From positions 1 through 42,369 of IMG/VR virus record IMGVR_UViG_3300024999_000195: 42,369 nt of DNA; one strand, given 5' to 3'. The DNA is from a virus. Numbering within the stretch: the first letter of the stretch is position 1; each line of letters starts with the position of its first letter. Positions 1 to 8,495 of the stretch are shown one piece after another. Both the position numbers and the translations under genes were made by a program. The notes under the pieces are model-generated. The model was not told where the DNA came from, made no database searches, and was given only the letters and a program-made list of their open reading frames with translations.

Positions 1-2
1 TT

Positions 3-974
3 TTTAAAGATAGTAGTGTCTCGACATTAATAGGAGACATATATAAATTTAATGATTCATATTGGATATGTACTGACGGAGGAACAATAGAATCTCCAAC
101 TAGTTCTTGTATTATTGAGAGATGTAACAACACCCTCCAATTCTACGACTCATCCTCAACCCTCCACTCTATCCCCTGCATAATCTCAAAAGGTTTAATC
201 TCCCTAGATGAACAAAAAATAATTTCAACTTTAGATTCAGAAATTGCAATACAAATAAGTAATACATCTATTACTAGACAAATTCCAATGAATTACATTT
301 TCAAACTTGGATTGAGGAATTATTCGGTTACGGACATTAATGATATTACTGTGAATGGACTATTGTTGATTAAGATGGTATATAGTGAAGTTGAGCAAGT
401 ATTTCCATCATATTCTCTTACTATTTTAAATGGAGATTCGATTCAAGCAGATATTAATACTCCTGTACAATTAAATATTCAAGTAAAAGATAGAGAGATA
501 ATAATTACATCTCCTTTGCTTACTTTTACTTCGAGTAATAATTTAATTGCTACTGTATCAAGCACAGGATTAGTAAATTTCTTATCTGTAGGGAGTGTAA
601 TGATTAATTGCAAATTAGATAATGATAATTTGATTCAGGATAGTATTGGAATTGAGATTGTTGATTTGCCACAAGATAATTTCACTTATACATTAGTAGG
701 AAATATTTTACCTGATACAGAAATAAAATCAGGATCAACTAAGATTTATACAGCACACAAATTTAATAATGGAATTGAAATTATGGATGCAATATTTGAT
801 TTTAGTATTATTGCAGGAACTACTCCAAGTAGTGCTTATGTTTTTAGTGTGCTGAGTGGGAATAGTTGTTCGATTAAATGTAATAGTTATACTTATTATG
901 TTACTTTAAGAGGTACTGATGTAGGAAATGGTGAGATTGTTGAGAAGGTTATTAAGTTGAGGAGTATTATGTAA
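3..974 (+). CDS. head-tail connector-like structural protein with Ig-like (Big2) domain, 5' partial
   Basis: The frame is open from base 3, so the gene begins before the window; the first internal ATG (288) is not the start because conserved-looking sequence precedes it. Early residues (GDIYKFNDSYWICTDGG, then IIERCNNTLQFYD) resemble the beta-barrel of phage head-closure or head-tail adaptor proteins, which seal the filled capsid and accept the tail. The C-terminal half holds a bacterial Ig-like Big2 module (TFTSSNNLIATVSSTGLVNF, then GSVMINC, about 175-210 codons from the window start), often added to virion proteins as a surface-exposed domain. The next structural gene looks like a tail terminator, which fits the usual connector-then-terminator order. 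The role is inferred from motifs and position; it could be another neck protein. Confidence 0.6.
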   Translation, partial: FKDSSVSTLIGDIYKFNDSYWICTDGGTIESPTSSCIIERCNNTLQFYDSSSTLHSIPCIISKGLISLDEQKIISTLDSEIAIQISNTSITRQIPMNYIFKLGLRNYSVTDINDITVNGLLLIKMVYSEVEQVFPSYSLTILNGDSIQADINTPVQLNIQVKDREIIITSPLLTFTSSNNLIATVSSTGLVNFLSVGSVMINCKLDNDNLIQDSIGIEIVDLPQDNFTYTLVGNILPDTEIKSGSTKIYTAHKFNNGIEIMDAIFDFSIIAGTTPSSAYVFSVLSGNSCSIKCNSYTYYVTLRGTDVGNGEIVEKVIKLRSIM

Positions 975-1043
975 TTTAATTAAAGAAAACAATTAAATAT
1001 ATGGTTCTTTGAGATGATTCGAAGCGTTTCAAGGGTAATAGTA

Positions 1044-1072
1044 AGACATGTGCCAGTATCACATGTCTTTTT
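1044..1072 (+). terminator. Rho-independent terminator after connector gene
   Basis: A perfect 9-bp stem (1044-1052 with 1060-1068, AGACATGTG/CACATGTCT) with a 7-nt loop is followed by a run of T. It lies between the connector gene and the free-standing HEG and would insulate the HEG from upstream structural transcription. Confidence 0.8.
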
Positions 1073-1111
1073 CCATTGTCTCTCTAAATACTGGAAGGAG
1101 AATGATAAATT

Positions 1112-2500
1112 ATGGGATTAATAACTAAAGAAGTTGAAGTTGGGTTAAAACCACAAACAATTAAATATTATGAGGATTTAGGTTATCAAATACCAAGAAT
1201 AAAAAATTCAAGTGGAAAATTGGTAGTCCCTGCAGGAAGCAAGATTCTTGTTAAAGTTGAAGATTTAACTAAAGGAAGCCATGCAAAAGTTGACATCGAA
1301 TGTGATGGTTGTGGAATAAATATAAAGAATGTCACATGGAAAAGATATCTTAATTCTTTACATGCAAATAATTTTTATTGTAGTAAATGTGCAAATAATG
1401 GATTTAAAAAATGGATTAGTTTTGAACAGTGGTGTATTGAAAATAATAGAAAAGATGTATTAGACAGATGGGATTATAAATTAAATAAGTATAGTCCAAG
1501 TGAAATAACATATGGAACAACTAAAAAATATTATTTCAATTGCCCAAAAGGATTACATGAAAGCGAATTAAAAACAATTAATGCTTTTACCAATGGACAA
1601 GAGGGAAGTATATATTGTAAAAAATGTAACTCATTCGCTCAATGGGGTATTGATAATCTTGGAGAAGATTTTCTTGAAAAGTATTGGGATTATAAGTTAA
1701 ATATTATTGATCCTTGGGAAATTAGTTTTGGATATGCTTATAAAAAAGTTTGGATTAAATGTCAAAAGAAAGATTATCATAGCAGTTATGATGTTTGGGT
1801 TAGTAATTTTATTAACAATAATAGTAGATGTCCTTATTGCCATAATTATGGAAAAGTACACATATTAGATAGTTTAGGAAAAATATTAGAAGATAAAAAT
1901 TTATTATATTTATGGTCGGATAAAAATGAGAAATCACCATATGAATATGCTCCATTTAGCAATCATTACGCTTATTGGAAATGTAAAGACAATATACATG
2001 AAGATTATTATAGAATGATTAGTAATTCACATCAATATAATTTTCGTTGCCCTGAGTGCCAGTATTCTAAAGGTGAGGAAAGAATTAATAATTATTTACT
2101 TAGTAATAGATTTCATAAATTAACAATGGAAGAAGAATATAATAGACTGTCATTTGATACAAAAAATAAGAATTCCTATTATATTATTCAAAAAACATTT
2201 GATAAATTAGTTGGTTTAGGTGGTGGTTTATTATCATATGATTTTTATTTGATCAAATATAACCTTCTTATAGAATATCAGGGTGAATTCCATGACATTG
2301 ATCAGAAAGGTAAATATAAGCGAACAAAATATTTAACAGATAATTTAGATAAACAAGTCGAACATGACAGACGTAAAAAAGATTATGCGTTATCAAACGG
2401 ATATAATTTTCTAGAGATTTGGTATTATGATTTCGATAATATAGAGATTATTCTTGAAGAATATTTAACTTCTTTAAAGGATGTGTTGCCTATTTCTTAG
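1112..2500 (+). CDS. free-standing homing endonuclease, zinc-ribbon repeats plus Vsr/EDxHD-type nuclease
   Basis: A 462-residue protein. Residues 1-75 form an N-terminal module (ITKEVEV, GYQIPR, VKVEDLTKGS, CDGCG) shared with the HEG at 4697. The middle carries several CxxC pairs (about residues 66-70, 92-95, 170-173, 241-244 and 313-316), consistent with tandem zinc ribbons that bind DNA. The C-terminus has SYDFYLIKYNLLIEYQGEFHD with Glu388 and His394-Asp395, then EHDRRKKDYALSNGYNFLEIWYYD, the pattern of Vsr-like (EDxHD) homing nucleases such as I-Bth0305I. It sits between two structural genes behind a terminator and has its own AAGGAG site at 1095-1100. The expected role is to cut intron- or HEG-less alleles and spread by homing; the target is unknown. 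Confidence 0.75.
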   Translation: MGLITKEVEVGLKPQTIKYYEDLGYQIPRIKNSSGKLVVPAGSKILVKVEDLTKGSHAKVDIECDGCGINIKNVTWKRYLNSLHANNFYCSKCANNGFKKWISFEQWCIENNRKDVLDRWDYKLNKYSPSEITYGTTKKYYFNCPKGLHESELKTINAFTNGQEGSIYCKKCNSFAQWGIDNLGEDFLEKYWDYKLNIIDPWEISFGYAYKKVWIKCQKKDYHSSYDVWVSNFINNNSRCPYCHNYGKVHILDSLGKILEDKNLLYLWSDKNEKSPYEYAPFSNHYAYWKCKDNIHEDYYRMISNSHQYNFRCPECQYSKGEERINNYLLSNRFHKLTMEEEYNRLSFDTKNKNSYYIIQKTFDKLVGLGGGLLSYDFYLIKYNLLIEYQGEFHDIDQKGKYKRTKYLTDNLDKQVEHDRRKKDYALSNGYNFLEIWYYDFDNIEIILEEYLTSLKDVLPIS

Positions 2501-2528
2501 ATAGTAAAAGTTAAAAGGTGGAGATGTA

Positions 2529-3032
2529 GTGGAACAAAAATCATTCAAATTCAAAAATATCGAAACAAATCTAGTGAAACTATTTTCTTTAATTTACAAT
2601 AATCAAAATATTAATAAATATATTTATTATTTAAATGATGATCCTTTAAGTTCCCCTGCTGTGCCTATTGATCTTTTAGAAGAAGGTAATTTCATTCTAG
2701 GATTCTTCGATGGAATTGTCTCAGAAACAGAAAAAATAAGATTATTTATCAATCCTGTATCTGGAATTCTAAATAAATATCCTTTAAGTGAAATTACATA
2801 TTTGGTTGAGATAGTTTTGCCCAATAGATTATCTATCCTTCGTGGACGTGGGGAAATTCGTTCAATGAGGGTTTTCGATGAAATATCACAGATGATTGAC
2901 CAACAAAAGGGCATAGGCATTACAGAAGCAGAAATAACCAGATTTAGGTCAGGTAGAATTGCAGACACAACTTATTGTGTATATTCTATCGAAATATCTA
3001 TTAACTCTTCAACTTTAAAAGGACTGAGATAA
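2529..3032 (+). CDS. putative tail terminator / tail completion protein
   Basis: A 167-residue protein with a GTG start at 2529 after AGGTGGAG; the nearby ATG at 2524 stops at once. I recognise no strong motif. Size, position after the connector and before the tail tube, and the alternating beta/alpha character (NFILGFFDGIV, YLVEIVLPNRL, a C-terminal strand with YCVYSIEISI) fit tail terminators, which cap the tube and join it to the neck. The next gene starts directly after its stop (3033), so the two are translationally linked. An alternative is another neck component. Confidence 0.45.
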   Translation: MEQKSFKFKNIETNLVKLFSLIYNNQNINKYIYYLNDDPLSSPAVPIDLLEEGNFILGFFDGIVSETEKIRLFINPVSGILNKYPLSEITYLVEIVLPNRLSILRGRGEIRSMRVFDEISQMIDQQKGIGITEAEITRFRSGRIADTTYCVYSIEISINSSTLKGLR

Positions 3033-3773
3033 ATGGCAGAACTTAAATACATATTTGCTCAACCTGACTATGTGGAAGGAATTGATAAAGATAATCCTAT
3101 ATGTATTTATCCAGTCAGATTAAAAGATTATGATAAATTTAGCGAAGTATCACATCTTTTACACATATCAAAAAATCATTTTGAGGAAACAGAATATCCG
3201 TTATTAATGTTAGTTTTTATGTGTATGCCACAATTAAATTTAACACAAGAAGAGTTGATTAAAAAATTAGAAGATACTTTTTCAATTATAACAAGAAAAG
3301 ATGTTAAGTTTATTTCTGATGAAAAAACTAAAATAGAAGGTTTTGTAGTTGATAATACAAATATAATTACAACTCAAAATTATGAACAAATCAGAGTCAT
3401 AATAATGAAGCAAAATTTAATATTTGAGCAAAAAGTTTATAAGAATAAATTAGTGCAAGAATGGGCTAATAAAGTATTGGAATCTAGGTCTAAAAATTCA
3501 TCTAAAATTACTATGGAAGACATTATTACAACTGTTTCGGTATATAAGGGAAAAGATTATTGTGACTTAATTGAATATACTCTTTATCAAATTTATGCTG
3601 ATTTTTATAGAATTCGCAAGATGAAAAAATATGATACAGATACTTTATTTGCTACAGTTGCAGAAAAGGTTACTATTGAGGATTTTGCAGAAGAAATAAA
3701 TATGTTTAAAAGTCCATACGATGACTTATTTGTTGACTCTAGCAAGTTAAATAAATTAAACTCGTTGGTCTAA
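3033..3773 (+). CDS. conserved phage tail-region protein, possible tail assembly chaperone
   Basis: A 246-residue protein starting directly after the previous stop, with AAAGGACTGAG as the ribosome binding site. It has an N-terminal IYPVRLKDYDKF segment and a long acidic/basic helical C-terminus (QEWANKVLESRSKNS, ITMEDIITTVSVYKGK, EYTLYQIYADFYRI). To my knowledge this combination recurs in genes next to tail-tube genes of low-GC Gram-positive phages and has no proven function. Its place just upstream of the tail tube gene suggests a tail assembly role. No catalytic motif, signal peptide or membrane segment is visible. Confidence 0.5.
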   Translation: MAELKYIFAQPDYVEGIDKDNPICIYPVRLKDYDKFSEVSHLLHISKNHFEETEYPLLMLVFMCMPQLNLTQEELIKKLEDTFSIITRKDVKFISDEKTKIEGFVVDNTNIITTQNYEQIRVIIMKQNLIFEQKVYKNKLVQEWANKVLESRSKNSSKITMEDIITTVSVYKGKDYCDLIEYTLYQIYADFYRIRKMKKYDTDTLFATVAEKVTIEDFAEEINMFKSPYDDLFVDSSKLNKLNSLV

Positions 3774-3799
3774 ATAAAATAATAAGGAGGAATTAAATT

Positions 3800-4561
3800 A
3801 TGAGTCTTATTGCGGATGTATTTGACGTAAGTATGATTGACAGTTCCGGCAATATATTTGCCACAACTACATTATCTAGTGCGGATATTGATATTAAATG
3901 TGATTCAAAGGAAATACGGGCAGGTAGAGGAGATTCCTTAATTTCGATATTAAGATCGAATCGTCAGGTAGATATCAAATTAGCTGAAGTAACATTTAAA
4001 TGGGATTTTATAAAATTACAATTAGGAAGAACTGCGACTACTGGAAGTACAGTTGCGTGGGCAACTAGTAAATGGTATGAATGTGTTGACTTAGATGGAG
4101 TAGGTGTAGGTACAGCAATCGGGTTTGTTTTAGATAATGAACCTTTGGCTTCTGCTAGTGGATTAAAAATATTTAATACAAGTGGAGTAGAAGTTGCAGT
4201 AACTTCGGGATATACAATTTCTAGTGATGATGTAACAATTGTTGGAGGTCTAGTTGGTTCTCGTTACGAAGTTAGAGGGTATAAATATAATACTCCTGCG
4301 ACAACAGAAACTGTATTAATTGATAATATTTCATTTCCTGATGATGTAATATGCGTACTTGAAACACTTGAAATAAGTGAAGAGGGCGAAACTCAGATAT
4401 CTAAAATCCAATATATCTTTGACAAAGCAGTCCCTGATGCCGCACTACAAATTTCGACAAAAAAGGAAAAGGATGCTAATGTCACTAATTTTGCTCTAAA
4501 AGCATTGAAACCGACAAATAGTGATAACATAGGTCGAGTTATCCGTATACCAATTAGTTAA
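3800..4561 (+). CDS. putative major tail (tube) protein
   Basis: A 253-residue, beta-rich protein with a very strong AATAAGGAGG site at 3779-3787, as expected for an abundant virion protein. N-terminal DVFDVSMIDSSGNIFATTTL and AGRGDSLISILRSNRQVDIK, then EVTFKWDFIKLQLGR, resemble the opening strands of tail-tube monomers that stack into the tail. The central part (LDNEPLASASGLKIF to GGLVGSRYEVRGYKY) looks like an inserted Ig-like or decoration segment, and the C-terminus (ALQISTKKEKDANVTNFALKA) returns to strand-rich sequence. A terminator follows. A capsid decoration protein is the main alternative. Confidence 0.6.
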   Translation: MSLIADVFDVSMIDSSGNIFATTTLSSADIDIKCDSKEIRAGRGDSLISILRSNRQVDIKLAEVTFKWDFIKLQLGRTATTGSTVAWATSKWYECVDLDGVGVGTAIGFVLDNEPLASASGLKIFNTSGVEVAVTSGYTISSDDVTIVGGLVGSRYEVRGYKYNTPATTETVLIDNISFPDDVICVLETLEISEEGETQISKIQYIFDKAVPDAALQISTKKEKDANVTNFALKALKPTNSDNIGRVIRIPIS

Positions 4562-4626
4562 TTAATTAACTACTAATTTTAAAAGATAGGCATTAATTGA
4601 GGTTCGAAACTTAATTAACTACCGAC

Positions 4627-4657
4627 AAGAGGGGTTGCTCACAACCTCTCTTCTTTT
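4627..4657 (+). terminator. Rho-independent terminator after tail tube gene
   Basis: An 11-bp stem with one G-U pair (4627-4637 with 4642-4652), a 4-nt loop and a following T tract. It ends the tail-tube transcript just before the second HEG. Confidence 0.8.
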
Positions 4658-4696
4658 ATGTCTAAATTGTGGGAGAACAGAGTGAGGTGTTTATTA

Positions 4697-5779
4697 ATGT
4701 TAATATCAAAAGAAGTAGAAGTAAGATGGCATCATACTAATAAAAACCATTATATAAACAGAGGATATAATTTTACAAAATTTAATGATAAATTTATGGT
4801 AAATGTTGATGATTTAACTAATGGTAGTTCTGCAACGATTGAAATTCTATGTGATTATTGTAAAATAGTAAAAGTTCAGAAACCATATGAAAGATATATC
4901 AATCAAAATAAAAAATCTATTACACCAAAAGATTGCTGTGGAAACCCTAAATGCCAAAATGAAAAAAGACAAGAAAGTATGTTTTCTAAATATGGAGAAA
5001 AATTAGCATTAAAATTAGATATTTTTAAAAACAAAATGATTGAAACAAATAATGAGAGATATGGAGTATCTAATGTATTATTAGTGAAAGAAATAAAAGA
5101 TAATGCATTGGCAACATTATCTAATAATTATGGAGTGCAAAATCCATCCGATAGTAAAATAATTCAAGAAAAGAGATTGAGTACGTTTAATGAGCGTTTT
5201 GGTTGTGATAATCCTTCACAATCTGATGACATAAAATTAAAGAAAATTGAAACATTGCAGAGAAATTATGGAGTAGATAATCCTTCTCAGTCTCCAGAAA
5301 TACAAGCAAAAATTAGAGAATCATTTTATAAAAATGGTACTACGCCTACAAGCAATCAGCAATTATATGTAAATGCCATTTATAAAGGTATTTTAAATTT
5401 CCCTTATTTTAATGCGTCTTTGGATATTGCATTCCCTGAAAATAAATTATATGTAGAATGTGATTTTGGTGGACATGATTTATCGGTAAAATTCGGAGAT
5501 TTAACACAAGAAGAGTTTGATAAAAAGGCAAGGAATAGATGGTATAGTTTAAATAGAAATGGATGGAAAGAAATTAGAATAATCTCAATTAAAGACAAAA
5601 TCCCTTCAAATTTAATTCTCTTTTATATGCTCCAATATGCTAAGAAATACATATCTACAGGTCATTCATGGATTAAATTCGATATAGATAATTCAAAAGT
5701 AATAACTTCCCAATATGAAAAACAATTTAACTTTGGTAAACTTCGTAACATAAGCAAAAAAGATGTTGAGCATATATAG
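4697..5779 (+). CDS. free-standing homing endonuclease with four DNA-binding repeats and EDxHD-type nuclease
   Basis: A 360-residue protein. The ATG at 4697 is preferred over an upstream ATG (4658) because GAGGTG lies 7 bases before it and 4658 falls in the terminator T tract. Residues 1-75 (LISKEVEV, VNVDDLTNGSSATIE, CDYCK) match the N-terminal module of the HEG at 1112. Four repeats of about 27 residues follow (RYGVSN, NYGVQNPSDS, RFGCDNPSQS, NYGVDNPSQS), typical of minor-groove-tracking helical repeats in HEGs. The C-terminal nuclease has LYVECDFGGHD, then FDKKARNRWYSLNRNGWKEIRIIS, the EDxHD/Vsr-like pattern. Terminators on both sides make it a self-contained cassette. Confidence 0.75.
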   Translation: MLISKEVEVRWHHTNKNHYINRGYNFTKFNDKFMVNVDDLTNGSSATIEILCDYCKIVKVQKPYERYINQNKKSITPKDCCGNPKCQNEKRQESMFSKYGEKLALKLDIFKNKMIETNNERYGVSNVLLVKEIKDNALATLSNNYGVQNPSDSKIIQEKRLSTFNERFGCDNPSQSDDIKLKKIETLQRNYGVDNPSQSPEIQAKIRESFYKNGTTPTSNQQLYVNAIYKGILNFPYFNASLDIAFPENKLYVECDFGGHDLSVKFGDLTQEEFDKKARNRWYSLNRNGWKEIRIISIKDKIPSNLILFYMLQYAKKYISTGHSWIKFDIDNSKVITSQYEKQFNFGKLRNISKKDVEHI

Positions 5780-5857
5780 TAGATAAATAATTATAGGAAA
5801 TGTACAATCCTATAATTAAATAAATACAACAAATCCAATCCCCAACAACAAAAACAA

Positions 5858-5910
5858 AAAATAAGGAGAAGACAGACAAAATCAAATTGTCTTCTTCTCC
5901 TTATTTTTTT
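5858..5910 (+). terminator. strong Rho-independent terminator after second HEG
   Basis: A long imperfect stem (AATAAGGAGAAG arm at 5859-5871, paired with CTTCTCCTTATT ending near 5904) closes a short loop, with a run of seven T at 5904-5910. Purines in the 5' arm also resemble a Shine-Dalgarno sequence, but no start codon follows. Confidence 0.8.
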
Positions 5911-5990
5911 ACTATTTCTTACCATCTTTATCACATCACACTAACCTCATCACACTCATCCCACAAAAAAACAAAAAGGAGGCGATTACA

Positions 5991-6501
5991 ATCAATGAAT
6001 TTAGATTTACAAATTCTTCTTCAGTAGAATCAATAAACACTAAAATTGGTACAATAACTCAAAATGCAACAGATAAGACATTATTAGGATACAATAATTC
6101 CCTATATCAACATATACATAATCCTGCACTATGCTATCCCTCTCTAGCAAATGGTATCACAATTGCTACAAGTGCTACAATATGGGGTTTGGGTGATTTC
6201 ACAGAAATTATCCCTGCAAATACAATTAATCACGCATATGATATTCATTACGTAAATTTTGAAGCATCCTCAACGACTGGAATATATGAATTACATTTAT
6301 TTTATGGTATAGTCGGTCAGGAAATATTAATTGCAAAAAATAAGAACATCGAGAGATACAAATCAATCAGGAATAACAAATGTTCCTGTGCAGATTCCAC
6401 CCCAATCTCCTAATGCAAGATTATCAGCAAAATTAGCATCGAATGGAATTAATAGGAATGTTACTTTATCAGTATATTATCATAATTATAATGGAATGTA
6501 A
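5991..6501 (+). pseudogene. tail-fibre accessory protein, frameshifted, with apparent AUC start
   Basis: A consensus AAAAAGGAGG site at 5973-5982 is followed by an open frame with no ATG, GTG or TTG until 6189, well inside conserved-looking sequence (SLYQHIHNPALCYPSLA). The codon 8 bases after GGAGG is ATC at 5991 (ATT at 5985 is closer). The frame stops at 6413, but the adjacent frame carries the natural continuation (SGITNVPVQIPPQSPNARLS, then TLSVYYHNY) to a stop at 6501. Skipping one base of the A6 run near 6334-6339 joins the two halves. The joined product of about 169 residues resembles small fibre-associated proteins of Gram-positive phages. It is either a broken gene, a sequencing slip, or a +1 frameshift. 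Confidence 0.6.
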
Positions 6502-6540
6502 TTTTAAAATACTTATATAGCAAAGAAAGGAATGATAACA

Positions 6541-6852
6541 ATGGCAATAGGCTCATTAATGCACTCAGGATTCATATCATCAATTAAATTTAATAATTTA
6601 ACACCTTGGTATTCTTTATTGCAAGAAAATGAAACAATAGAATTCAAGGAGGCAGATGGAACACAGAGATATCTTAATGATTTACTAATAGAAGCAAATA
6701 TAACCCCTTTATATGTTAGAATATTGCCTTCTGATTCTTGTATTTATGTTCCAGCAGGTGAATCAAGGAATTATTCTTATGAAAAAATCTCATCTATACA
6801 AGTTATGAATGCGATAGGAACTACATTGCGATGGTCAGGGCTTTATTTCTAA
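6541..6852 (+). CDS. small tail-fibre-associated protein
   Basis: A 103-residue protein; the ATG at 6541 is chosen because AAAGAAAGG (6522-6530) lies 10 bases upstream, while the ATG at 6532 overlaps that region. The C-terminal half (YVRILPSDSCIYVPAGESRN, YEKISSIQVMNAIGTTLRWS) has the pattern of small proteins encoded next to fibre genes in Bacillus-type phages. It has no signal peptide or membrane segment. It lies 22 bases before the fibre gene and is probably co-translated as part of the adsorption apparatus. The exact role is unknown. Confidence 0.55.
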   Translation: MAIGSLMHSGFISSIKFNNLTPWYSLLQENETIEFKEADGTQRYLNDLLIEANITPLYVRILPSDSCIYVPAGESRNYSYEKISSIQVMNAIGTTLRWSGLYF

Positions 6853-6874
6853 AAAGAAAGTGGTGATTAATTAA

Positions 6875-8146
6875 ATGCCTTTAACAATAGGTAAAAAGTA
6901 TATTTCTAGTGGATATAATGGTGTAATAACAGCAGTAAATGGCAAAACTGGTGCAGTTGCTTTAACTCCTTCTGATATAGGATTAGATAATGTGACTAAT
7001 GATGCTCAAATAAAGCGTTCCGAAATGGGAATTGCTAATGGTATTGCTTTACTTGACATTAATGGGAAATTAGTTAATACACAATTACCTGAATCTATAT
7101 TAGGGTCAGTGAATTATCGTGGAGTATGGAACGCAGACACAAATACACCACAAATACCTTCTGCTTTATCTGGTAATAAGGGATATTATTATGTTGTATC
7201 AGTATTAGGAGCAACAGAAATAGATGGAATCTCATCTTGGATAGTAGGTGATTGGATTATATCTGATGGTTCAACTTGGAGTAAAATTACAACAACTCAA
7301 TCTGTTTCATCTGTAGCAGGAAAAACTGGTGCAGTAACATTAGTTAAGGGTGATGTCGGTCTAGGAAATGTTGCTAATGTTGATCAAACTAATGCTGATA
7401 ATCTTACTTCTGGTACAGTTAATACCGCAAGACTTCCAGTAATGGGTGCTTCTGGAGCAAACCATAGTGCTGGTATAGTGCCTGATACAGGCGATGTTGA
7501 AGGAATCACAAAATTTTTATGTGAAGACGGAGTATGGAAGACTCCTGTAGGTGGAATAGCTGGATCTAACGGCCAGATCCAATTTAATGATAATGGTTCT
7601 TCTGGTGCGGATAGTAATTTAACTTGGAATAATATCTCAAAAGTATTAACTGTTGATGGAATAATTAGCACAGCAGATGGAACTAATGGTTATGTAACTA
7701 TGAATCCTGACAGTTCTCCCAATAGAACTGGTTTCTTTGAGTGGAAAAAAGGTGATGGAACTCGTTTAGGATTTATGGGTGATGGTGAAACTGATGTAAC
7801 TCTTGCCGTAGAGAATGGTGCTAACTTTGTAGTAAATGGATATACAAAACTTGGGAATGATGCACCTGCTATAAAGTTTAAGGAAATTAGTGGGAATACT
7901 CCAAGCACTGTTTCTACAATGGGATCTTATACACATGGACTAACTAAATCAAAAATACTTGGTGTTCAGGTAGTTGTTGAAAACTCAGGTGGGACACTAA
8001 TTCTACCTCACAATGGGCATCCTTATGAATCTGGAGATTATTATTATGCACAGGTAACAGATACAGTCTTGGCTATTCATACTGCTGCTAATTCAACAAG
8101 TATATTAAACAAGCCATTCAGAGCAATTATAACGTATAAAGAATAA
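6875..8146 (+). CDS. tail fibre protein
   Basis: A 423-residue protein with a clear AAAGAAAGTGG site. Two fibre-tip style repeats are visible, NGKTGAVALTPSDIGLDNVTN (about residues 22-42) and AGKTGAVTLVKGDVGLGNVAN (about 149-169), the trimer-forming motif found in many receptor-binding fibres. Between them lies a carbohydrate-binding-like segment (GYYYVVSVLGATEIDGISSW, IVGDWIISDGSTWSKI). The rest is Gly/Asn/Thr-rich beta structure with no protease or hydrolase motif. It likely forms a trimeric host-recognition fibre. It sits with two accessory genes at 5991 and 6541, far from Tal, as one of three separate adsorption loci in the window. Confidence 0.75.
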   Translation: MPLTIGKKYISSGYNGVITAVNGKTGAVALTPSDIGLDNVTNDAQIKRSEMGIANGIALLDINGKLVNTQLPESILGSVNYRGVWNADTNTPQIPSALSGNKGYYYVVSVLGATEIDGISSWIVGDWIISDGSTWSKITTTQSVSSVAGKTGAVTLVKGDVGLGNVANVDQTNADNLTSGTVNTARLPVMGASGANHSAGIVPDTGDVEGITKFLCEDGVWKTPVGGIAGSNGQIQFNDNGSSGADSNLTWNNISKVLTVDGIISTADGTNGYVTMNPDSSPNRTGFFEWKKGDGTRLGFMGDGETDVTLAVENGANFVVNGYTKLGNDAPAIKFKEISGNTPSTVSTMGSYTHGLTKSKILGVQVVVENSGGTLILPHNGHPYESGDYYYAQVTDTVLAIHTAANSTSILNKPFRAIITYKE

Positions 8147-8178
8147 ACAACAAAATAAATAAAAAGTAGGTGGTGTTA

Positions 8179-8367
8179 GTGGCAAAAGGAAAAGGGAATA
8201 AAAATAATCCTGATAATAAAAGCAATGGGAATGTAAAACAAAATAAATTAATATCAAGTGAATATTGTGAGAAGAATTGTAAAGATGTTGGTGAGTGTCA
8301 GAAATATAAGGATTATATAAATAGGATGGTAGGCAGAGTTTGCTATGGGATACGTTGCAATAAATAA
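8179..8367 (+). CDS. small cysteine-rich phage protein
   Basis: A 62-residue protein. GTG at 8179 is chosen because AGGTGG at 8168-8173 is its ribosome binding site; the earlier in-frame GTG codons fall inside that site. The N-terminal half is a disordered Lys/Asn/Gly stretch; the C-terminal half carries five cysteines (EYCEKNCKDVGECQKY, VCYGIRCNK), possibly a small metal-binding or disulphide-stabilised knot. It follows the fibre gene with a 32-base gap and is probably co-transcribed. No function is recognised. Confidence 0.5.
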   Translation: MAKGKGNKNNPDNKSNGNVKQNKLISSEYCEKNCKDVGECQKYKDYINRMVGRVCYGIRCNK

Positions 8368-8408
8368 TAATAATAATAATTTACTAATTTAATATTTTCA
8401 GCAGATTG

Positions 8409-8470
8409 AATCTCATTCTTTTATTGATTTATTAGAATGGGATTTTATTGTGTTGAAAAGCACAATAAAA
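8409..8470 (+). terminator. double hairpin: terminator plus leader hairpin
   Basis: The first hairpin pairs 8409-8419 with 8434-8444 (11 bp with one G-U) and runs into TTTT, a good terminator for the fibre operon. A second perfect 10-bp hairpin pairs 8443-8452 with 8461-8470 (TTTTATTGTG/CACAATAAAA), sharing bases with the first and ending just upstream of the AAAGGAGGTG site of the next gene. The stretch 8368-8495 holds no gene. Confidence 0.65.
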
Positions 8471-8495
8471 ATTTAAAATGAAAGGAGGTGTTACA

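Noticed and set aside
2627-2968. Minus-strand open frame inside the tail terminator gene
   Set aside because: It is a shadow of the plus-strand gene, with no ribosome binding site or recognisable domain.
5995-6027. ATG at 5995 as start of the fibre-accessory gene
   Set aside because: It gives only ten codons before a stop and is out of frame with the conserved-looking protein.
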